From the NCBI GenBank assembly GCA_947384095.1, contig CANDFU010000160.1, positions 1 to 5,209 on the forward strand: 5,209 bases of DNA, written 5' to 3'. The DNA is from an uncultured Roseburia sp. Its GTDB lineage: Bacteria; Bacillota; Clostridia; Lachnospirales; Lachnospiraceae. Shown here one piece after another: positions 1 through 3,792 of this stretch; the stretch's first letter is position 1; each line of letters begins with the position of its first letter. The translations under genes were made by a program, and so were the position numbers. Under the pieces are notes generated by a model, which worked only from the letters and a program-made list of their open reading frames with translations, was not told the origin of the DNA and did no database searches.

Positions 1-831
1 GCGCTCTATTTTATTGATATATTCATCCGCTAGATTGATGCCGCCGGTAAATCCGACCTTCCCGTCAGCCACAAGGATTTTTCTGTGATCCCGGTTGTTC
101 ATGACGACGGATATGATCGGGCGGAACGGATTGAACGCCGCGCAGCGGATTCCCATCGCCTGCAGCTTCTTATAATACTGCGGCGGCAGCGTACTGATAC
201 AACCGACGTCGTCGTAAATCAGGCGCACATCCACGCCTTCTTTTGCCTTACGCGCCAGGATTTCCTCGATCGTCCGGAGCATATATCCTTCGTTGATAAT
301 AAAGTATTCCAGAAATATAAAATGCTCTGCCTCCTCAAGCGCCCTGATCATGGCTGGAAACATCTCTTCCCCGCACTTATAATAATCCGTCGCCGTATTC
401 CGGTAAAGCGGGAACCCGGCCCAGTCGTTGATATATTTTGACTGCGCGTATACCGAGGGATCCCGGGCGCGCAGCAATTCCCGGGCCTGCCTGTCCTGCA
501 CGGTACAGGCCTCCACCTCCTTGTTGACTGCGTCCATCCGCTGTCTCGTGCGTTTTGTAAGGCCGGAACGGCCGAACAGGACATAGATCAGCAGCCCGAA
601 GACCGGCGACAGCAGGATCAGAAAGGTCCATGAAAGTTTGTTCGCCGGATTAATCCATTTGTTTACAATGACAAGCACCGCGATAATGGCCATTGCGCGG
701 ATTGCCAGGTTGGCGTAGGTAAACTGGTAGGAAAACTCCCACAGCACCAGAAACAGCCAGAATACCTGGAGCAGAATAGACACCGCCACAATACTCAGCC
801 TTCCCAAGAGCCGATTCGCTAATTTTTTCAT
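1..831 (-). CDS. cls: Cardiolipin synthase, N-terminal part (runs off left edge)
   Basis: Membrane phospholipase-D-family enzyme that, in this family, condenses two phosphatidylglycerols to cardiolipin plus glycerol. The 277 codons visible start MKKLANRLLG. Three hydrophobic segments lie at about residues 12-33, 42-56 and 66-86. The third, ending SPVFGLLIYVLFGR, is the typical PLDc_N membrane region. A cytoplasmic domain follows, with FIFLEYFIIN and DVRLIYDDVG preceding the first HKD motif: H249-R-K251, then D256 (HxKx4D), followed by GFTGGINLADEY. The second HKD motif lies outside the window; family members are usually about 480-530 residues, so slightly over half is seen. An in-frame ATG three codons upstream (840) abuts the ribosome-binding site with no spacing, so 831 is preferred. 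The frame is intact. The gene lies 56 bp downstream of the ABC-F gene on the same strand but has its own promoter candidate at 879-907. ClsA-like identity is likely; paralogues within the family cannot be separated from half a protein. Confidence 0.93.
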   Translation of the reverse strand, partial: MKKLANRLLGRLSIVAVSILLQVFWLFLVLWEFSYQFTYANLAIRAMAIIAVLVIVNKWINPANKLSWTFLILLSPVFGLLIYVLFGRSGLTKRTRQRMDAVNKEVEACTVQDRQARELLRARDPSVYAQSKYINDWAGFPLYRNTATDYYKCGEEMFPAMIRALEEAEHFIFLEYFIINEGYMLRTIEEILARKAKEGVDVRLIYDDVGCISTLPPQYYKKLQAMGIRCAAFNPFRPIISVVMNNRDHRKILVADGKVGFTGGINLADEYINKIER

Positions 832-840
832 ATCGTACAT

Positions 841-847
841 CCCCTCT
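841..847 (-). promoter_or_regulatory. Ribosome-binding site deciding the cls start
   Basis: Read on the minus strand this is AGAGGGG. It sits nine bases before the ATG at 831 but directly touches the alternative ATG at 840. This favours 831 as the translation start of the cardiolipin synthase. Confidence 0.6.
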
Positions 848-878
848 GACCGAATCATTCCCGTATGCGATGTCTTTC

Positions 879-907
879 ATTCTAATGTTATTTCATAAAA
901 TTGTCAA
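879..907 (-). promoter_or_regulatory. Sigma-A promoter for cls, overlapping the ABC-F gene end
   Basis: On the minus strand a perfect -35 box TTGACA (907-902) is followed by a 17-bp spacer and TAGAAT (884-879), one mismatch from the consensus -10. The -35 box and most of the spacer lie within the last codons and stop of the ABC-F gene; the -10 box is in the 56-bp gap. The predicted transcript start is near 872, giving a leader of about 40 nt to the cls start at 831. This implies cls can be expressed independently of the attenuated ABC-F transcript, although readthrough is also possible because no terminator is visible in the gap. Confidence 0.7.
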
Positions 908-2438
908 ATCCTGTCCTCTCCAGCCCTTTTTCTGTCAGCGTATAAACCACTGTGCAGACTTCACGGATGTACTTTCTGTCATGCGAAATACTGATGACAG
1001 CCCCGCGGTATCCCGCGAACATCCTGCGGATGACGGGGCCCGAAAGCGGGGAAAAATTCCTGGTCGGCTCGTCTAAAATCAGTACGTCGGGACCAAGCAG
1101 GCTTATTTTTAAAAGCAGGAGTTTTGCCTTCTGGCCGCCGGAGAGTTCTGCCGCCGGATGGCTCATCTCGTCGGCGGTGTATTTCATGCTTCCCAGATAA
1201 GTACGGATTCTGCTGATCTCCTCTCTGCCGCCGCTCTCCGAGAGAAAATCGACCGGCGTATCGCCCGGTTTAAGGATATCTTCATAGTTCTGCGGCATAT
1301 AAAACGCTCTGATATCCCTGCGCGGCAGAAGCTCCGCGGCGATTTCCTTTAACAGGGCCGTCTTCCCCACGCCGTTTTTTCCCGTAATGCAGATGTGCTC
1401 CGGCCCCTCCGCCGCAAGACGGATTTCACGTGCAAGCACCCGCTCTCCCGCCTTCAGCTCCCTGCGGTAAAAATCAAGGACGCGTTTTCCGTTCGGTATG
1501 GCCGCACTTTCACTCAATCTGATAAACATTGCATCTTCCGTATCGGGAATTTCCGTAAACGCTTCCGCCTCTTTCTGAAAACGACGTTCCATGGATCTGA
1601 CTGCGTGCATCTTCTTTTTTAAAAGCCGGCCGCCATGCGGATCCTGTCTGGAGACAGCGTTCTGCTGGTGTTCCACTTTCTGCTGAATCCGCCGGAAACG
1701 CTCCTGCTGCTTTTCGTACTCGCTCCGTTCCTTGCGTGCATTCTGTTCCTGGCGCTTAAGCCCCTCGCTCCTTTTCTTTACATAAGTCCGGTAATCCATG
1801 GCCGCAACCGTATGACGGCATTCCGTCTTCCGCTTTATCTGCTCCAGATGCACGATTTTATTCGCCGTCTGTTCCAGCAGCGTCTCATCGTGAGAAATAA
1901 AGAGCACCGGGACATCCGTTTCTCTGATGAACTGTTCCAGCCATTCCAGCATCCGGATATCAACGTCGTTTGACGGTTCGTCCAGAAAAAGTGCGTCCGG
2001 TTCCTCCATCAGGATCGCCGCGAGCTGCAGTTTGACCTTTTCCCCGCCCGAAAGCGAACCGACCGTCTGCTCCGAATAAAACAGCTCCGTGGAAATTCCC
2101 AGCTTTCCGGCAATCCTGCCCAGTTCCTTCGGAGTAAGGGAGAAAAACAGCTCATTTCCGGCAAAATAAGAATAAATGCTTTTGCTTTTCTGCTCTTTTG
2201 TCAGCTCCTGCGCCAGGTATCCGATGCGCGCGCCGTTTGTCCGGATCTCTCCCGTGTACTCCACGTAATCCTCTGCGAGGGACGGGTCGTACAGGAGTTT
2301 CAGCAGCGTCGATTTTCCATTTCCCTCTTCTCCGATCAGGGCCACTTTATCTCCCCTGCCCAGCACCAGGGAAAAATCTTTCAGAATGATCCGTAAATCC
2401 TTGCGGTGTGTGATTGTCAGGTTTTTAATCTGTATCAT
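888..2438 (-). CDS. ABC-F ATPase, probable ribosome-protection (antibiotic resistance) type
   Basis: Complete 516-residue soluble protein with two ATP-binding cassettes and no membrane segment. Cassette 1: Walker A GEEGNGKST 36-44, Q77, signature LSGGEK 129-134, Walker B ending D153-E154, H-loop H183. A charged helical linker spans about 215-300. Cassette 2: Walker A GKNGVGKT 353-360, Q383, signature LSGGQK 432-437, Walker B D456-E457, H486. ABC-F proteins bind the ribosomal E site and remodel tRNA or dislodge drugs. The length, short segment between Q-loop and signature in cassette 1 (no EttA-like arm) and lack of a C-terminal extension match the Lsa/Vga/Msr resistance size class better than Uup, EttA or YkpA. 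The post-Walker B segments are unusual: DEPSNDVD in cassette 1 and DEPTRNFSPLSGP in cassette 2 instead of DEPTNHLD. The start at 2438 is chosen because homology begins at MIQIKNL and AAGGAGG lies just upstream; an upstream ATG at 2513 adds 25 residues unlike the family. The attenuator-like leader supports a drug-inducible role. Drug class cannot be told. Confidence 0.9.
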   Translation of the reverse strand: MIQIKNLTITHRKDLRIILKDFSLVLGRGDKVALIGEEGNGKSTLLKLLYDPSLAEDYVEYTGEIRTNGARIGYLAQELTKEQKSKSIYSYFAGNELFFSLTPKELGRIAGKLGISTELFYSEQTVGSLSGGEKVKLQLAAILMEEPDALFLDEPSNDVDIRMLEWLEQFIRETDVPVLFISHDETLLEQTANKIVHLEQIKRKTECRHTVAAMDYRTYVKKRSEGLKRQEQNARKERSEYEKQQERFRRIQQKVEHQQNAVSRQDPHGGRLLKKKMHAVRSMERRFQKEAEAFTEIPDTEDAMFIRLSESAAIPNGKRVLDFYRRELKAGERVLAREIRLAAEGPEHICITGKNGVGKTALLKEIAAELLPRRDIRAFYMPQNYEDILKPGDTPVDFLSESGGREEISRIRTYLGSMKYTADEMSHPAAELSGGQKAKLLLLKISLLGPDVLILDEPTRNFSPLSGPVIRRMFAGYRGAVISISHDRKYIREVCTVVYTLTEKGLERTGFDNFMK

Positions 2439-2441
2439 AGT

Positions 2442-2450
2442 CCTCCTTCT
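2442..2450 (-). promoter_or_regulatory. Ribosome-binding site of the ABC-F gene
   Basis: The minus strand reads AGAAGGAGG followed by ACT and the ATG at 2438. It is a near-perfect Shine-Dalgarno, but GGAGG ends only three bases before the start; pairing through AGAAGG gives six. No better in-frame start lies downstream, and protein similarity begins at this ATG, so the start stands. Confidence 0.75.
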
Positions 2451-2493
2451 GAAATGAAAGACAGCGCCGCCTGTGCAGGGACAGAAAAAATGC

Positions 2494-2531
2494 TTTTGCT
2501 TTCCGGGATGCAATTTCCAACTAAAGCAAAA
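2494..2531 (-). repeat. Inverted repeat overlapping the U-tract of the ABC-F leader
   Basis: TTTTGCTTT at 2494-2502 is the exact reverse complement of AAAGCAAAA at 2523-2531 (9 bp, 20-nt loop). In the minus-strand RNA the 5' arm is the end of the terminator U-tract plus GCUUU, and the 3' arm is AAAGCAAAA, followed by GCA and six U residues (2490-2485). It could pair only after the polymerase has passed the first hairpin, so it may be a second weak termination or pause signal, or may compete with the first. The stem is A/U rich, so chance is possible. Confidence 0.35.
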
Positions 2532-2556
2532 AAAGATGTAATTTCTTACATCTTTT
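2528..2556 (-). terminator. Terminator-like hairpin (attenuator) in the ABC-F leader
   Basis: AAAAGATGTAA at 2531-2541 and TTACATCTTTT at 2546-2556 form a perfect 11-bp inverted repeat. In minus-strand RNA the loop is GAAA, a stable GNRA-type tetraloop, and the 3' arm runs into a tract of seven U residues (2534-2528). The element lies about 90 nt before the ABC-F start and about 205 nt after the predicted transcript start, so a terminator here would be premature, i.e. an attenuator. Only two of the eleven pairs are G-C, which makes it weaker than a typical intrinsic terminator. On the plus strand the following T run is only four, so the minus-strand reading is favoured. Confidence 0.6.
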
Positions 2557-2648
2557 CACGAAAAACACAATCTGATTTCGAAATACACGCGACAACGTAT
2601 CGCACGCCGCGCACACCCCGTCTATTTTTCCGGTATTAAAGATTTAAA

Positions 2649-2715
2649 GAATTTCCTGCACAAACATAACGGTCTTTCCGATATGTGATTCCATTGTCTT
2701 ATTTACAGGAAATTC
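2649..2715 (-). repeat. 10-bp hairpin in ABC-F leader, 5' arm inside the upstream ORF
   Basis: GAATTTCCTG at 2649-2658 is the exact reverse complement of CAGGAAATTC at 2706-2715. In minus-strand RNA the 5' arm covers codons 3-6 of the small upstream ORF, and the 3' arm lies about 40 nt beyond its stop. A ribosome on the small ORF would prevent this stem. It sits next to the upstream copy of the 13-bp repeat, so it may be part of a set of alternative structures. Confidence 0.5.
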
Positions 2716-2722
2716 GATACAT
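2699..2722 (-). CDS. Putative 7-codon leader peptide MYRISCK upstream of the ABC-F gene
   Basis: ATG at 2722 opens MYRISCK followed by TAA (2701-2699). It lies about 40 nt after the predicted transcript start. It is preceded by AAGGGCAGGTGA and then four bases, which pairs well with the end of 16S rRNA (AGGTGA) at normal aligned spacing. Short upstream ORFs of this kind sense drug-stalled ribosomes in the leaders of several ABC-F and erm resistance genes, where they control attenuation. Here the codons overlap the 5' arm of a leader hairpin, and the start region is duplicated in the terminator-like stem, fitting such a role. An alternative overlapping reading from GTG at 2730 gives 28 residues (2644-2730), but its start would lie inside the ribosome-binding site. 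Translation is not shown; the peptide matches no leader I recognise. Confidence 0.45.
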   Translation of the reverse strand: MYRISCK

Positions 2723-2767
2723 CTTTTCACCTGCCCTTCTGGATTATAATTTTATTGCTTTCCTTTA

Positions 2768-2796
2768 TTTATACCGGAAAGCGCCGACGATGTCAA
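2768..2796 (-). promoter_or_regulatory. Sigma-A promoter of the ABC-F leader
   Basis: The minus strand has a perfect -35 TTGACA (2796-2791), a 17-bp spacer and TATAAA (2773-2768), one mismatch from the consensus -10. The predicted transcript start is near 2761, giving a leader of about 320 nt before the ABC-F ATG at 2438. A strong core promoter with a long structured leader suggests control after initiation. Confidence 0.75.
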
Positions 2797-2886
2797 GATA
2801 TTTTTTCCGGGGCATACCGGGCCTTCCGATAAGACGGCCGTATCATTTGCGCTTTTCACAGCATTCCGCCGGAAAATGGAACGGTC

Positions 2887-2915
2887 TTTACACCTTGCAG
2901 ACTTTTTGATATGAT
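2887..2915 (+). promoter_or_regulatory. Sigma-A promoter of the larB-larC operon
   Basis: TTTACA (2887-2892), a 17-bp spacer and TATGAT (2910-2915), each one mismatch from consensus, with TGA directly before the -10 box (extended -10). The predicted transcript start is near 2922, giving a 5' leader of about 114 nt before the larB ATG at 3036. The promoter is divergent from the ABC-F promoter. Confidence 0.7.
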
Positions 2916-2985
2916 GTAAATACCAAAACTTTCAAGCCGGATTTTTGTGATTTCGAGGAATCCAGAAAACAGAAATAACGTAATC

Positions 2986-3010
2986 CCGGGTCTTAATCTG
3001 ACAGGCCCGG
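2986..3010 (+). other. GC-rich hairpin in the larB leader
   Basis: CCGGGTC (2986-2992) can pair with GGCCCGG (3004-3010), seven pairs including one G-U, with an 11-nt loop. It lies just before the larB ribosome-binding site (AAAGGAG, 3018-3024) and is not followed by a T tract, so it is not a terminator. It could affect mRNA stability or translation. I do not recognise a known riboswitch in the leader. Confidence 0.4.
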
Positions 3011-3035
3011 ACAGAATAAAGGAGTAACAATTTAA

Positions 3036-3788
3036 ATGGAAAACGAACACATCAGACAGATCCTGACAGAAATCGAAAACGGAACCCTGTCAGCAGACGA
3101 AGGTTACAGCCGCTTAAAGCTGTCTCCTTTCGAGGACTTAGGTTACGCCAGGGTCGATCATCACCGCAGGATACGGCAGGGGGTCCCCGAAGTCATCTAC
3201 GGCGCTTCCAAGACCAGGGAACAGATGGAAGGCATTGTCAGAAGCCTTATCGCTCACAGTCCGGACAATATCTTAATCACACGGCTGTGCAGGGAATCTG
3301 CGGACTATCTGGCCGCGCGGTTCTCCCTGTTTTACGATGAAAGCTCCCGTATCGGCGTCGTAAACAGGAAAGAAAATATTACCGCAAAAGGCACGATTGT
3401 CGTGGCGACGGGCGGTACCAGCGATATTCCTGTCGCGGAGGAAGCTGCCCTGACCGCGGAGGTGCTTGGAAGCCGTGTCGTAAGGCTTTATGATGTGGGC
3501 GTTGCAGGCCTCCATCGGCTGCTCTCCAGTATGGACATCCTTGCGGACGCCAGCGTCGTTGTCGCCGTCGCCGGAATGGAGGGCGCGCTCGCCAGCGTGA
3601 TCGGCGGACTGACGGACTGCCCCGTAATCGGTGTTCCGACGAGCATCGGCTACGGCGCCAGCTTTCAGGGAGTATCCGCCCTGCTCTCCATGCTCAATTC
3701 CTGCGCAAGCGGCGTTTCCGTTGTCAATATTGACAATGGCTTCGGCGCCGGATATCTTGCCAGCATGATCAACCATATCGGAGGTTAA
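3036..3788 (+). CDS. larB: LarB, pyridinium-3,5-biscarboxylate mononucleotide synthase
   Basis: LarB carries out the first step of nickel-pincer nucleotide synthesis: it carboxylates the pyridinium ring of nicotinic acid adenine dinucleotide and hydrolyses the phosphoanhydride, giving P2CMN and AMP. The complete 250-residue protein matches the usual length (about 246 in L. plantarum). A small N-terminal region (1-75) carries the signature RIRQGVPEVIYGASKT (45-60). The rest is a PurE (AIR carboxylase)-like domain with ATGGTSDIPVAEEA (124-137), DVGVAGLHRLL (153-163), AGMEGALASVIGG (179-191), GVPTSIGYGASF (199-210) and NSCASG (221-226). C223 aligns with the cysteine that forms the covalent substrate adduct in L. 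plantarum LarB. VVNIDNGFGAGY (229-240) ends the domain. The start is supported by AAAGGAG 11 bases upstream and by leader homology. It is the first gene of a unit with larC, whose ribosome-binding site lies in its last codons. Confidence 0.96.
   Translation: MENEHIRQILTEIENGTLSADEGYSRLKLSPFEDLGYARVDHHRRIRQGVPEVIYGASKTREQMEGIVRSLIAHSPDNILITRLCRESADYLAARFSLFYDESSRIGVVNRKENITAKGTIVVATGGTSDIPVAEEAALTAEVLGSRVVRLYDVGVAGLHRLLSSMDILADASVVVAVAGMEGALASVIGGLTDCPVIGVPTSIGYGASFQGVSALLSMLNSCASGVSVVNIDNGFGAGYLASMINHIGG
3780..3784 (+). promoter_or_regulatory. larC ribosome-binding site inside the larB stop region
   Basis: GGAGG at 3780-3784 forms the last two glycine codons of larB before its TAA (3786-3788). 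It lies eight bases before the larC ATG at 3793. The overlap implies translational coupling of the two genes. Confidence 0.8.
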
Positions 3789-3792
3789 ACAA

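Larger units (their letters stand above)
2547..2730 (-). repeat. 13-bp direct repeat linking upstream ORF start and attenuator
   Basis: TACATCTTTTCAC occurs at 2547-2559 and again exactly at 2718-2730. In minus-strand RNA it reads GUGAAAAGAUGUA. The upstream copy covers the end of the ribosome-binding site and the AUG of the 7-codon ORF. The downstream copy contains most of the 5' arm of the terminator-like hairpin. Both copies can pair with the same 3' arm (UACAUCUUUU), so they are potential competitors. Two exact 13-mers this close are unlikely by chance, even in A/T-rich sequence. Confidence 0.6.
2439..3035. other. Divergent intergenic region with long ABC-F leader and lar promoter
   Basis: No protein gene of normal size is supported here. 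From the ABC-F side it holds the ribosome-binding site, a downstream inverted repeat, a terminator-like hairpin, a hairpin pairing with a small upstream ORF, and a strong minus-strand promoter. On the lar side it holds a plus-strand promoter and a leader of about 114 nt. Between the two -35 boxes (2797-2886) there are about 90 bp with an 8-bp inverted repeat (TTTTCCGG 2803-2810 and CCGGAAAA 2869-2876), a possible but unproven operator. Each element is listed separately. Confidence 0.75.

Noticed and set aside
2439..2513. N-terminal extension of the ABC-F gene to the ATG at 2513
   Set aside because: The added 25 residues (Cys, His and Arg rich) do not resemble the family, no ribosome-binding site is in place, and AAGGAGG lies directly before the ATG at 2438.
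2523..2559. Short ORF from GTG at 2559 (VKRCKKLHLFLL) through the terminator-like hairpin
   Set aside because: It shares the VKRC start with the GTG reading at 2730 only because of the 13-bp repeat, and no ribosome-binding site precedes it.
2627..2780. 10-bp inverted repeat TTTCCGGTAT (2627-2636) and ATACCGGAAA (2771-2780) as a leader RNA stem
   Set aside because: The second arm overlaps the spacer and -10 box of the minus-strand promoter, so it would not be in the RNA. It could only matter as DNA, and there is no further support.
2922..3035. NiCo (czcD) riboswitch before larB
   Set aside because: The nickel theme is tempting, but I cannot match the conserved four-helix junction of that class in the leader.
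2856..3050. 64-residue minus-strand ORF across the larB promoter and leader
   Set aside because: It lies over the lar promoter and 5' leader, has no ribosome-binding site I can see, and its protein has no family signature.
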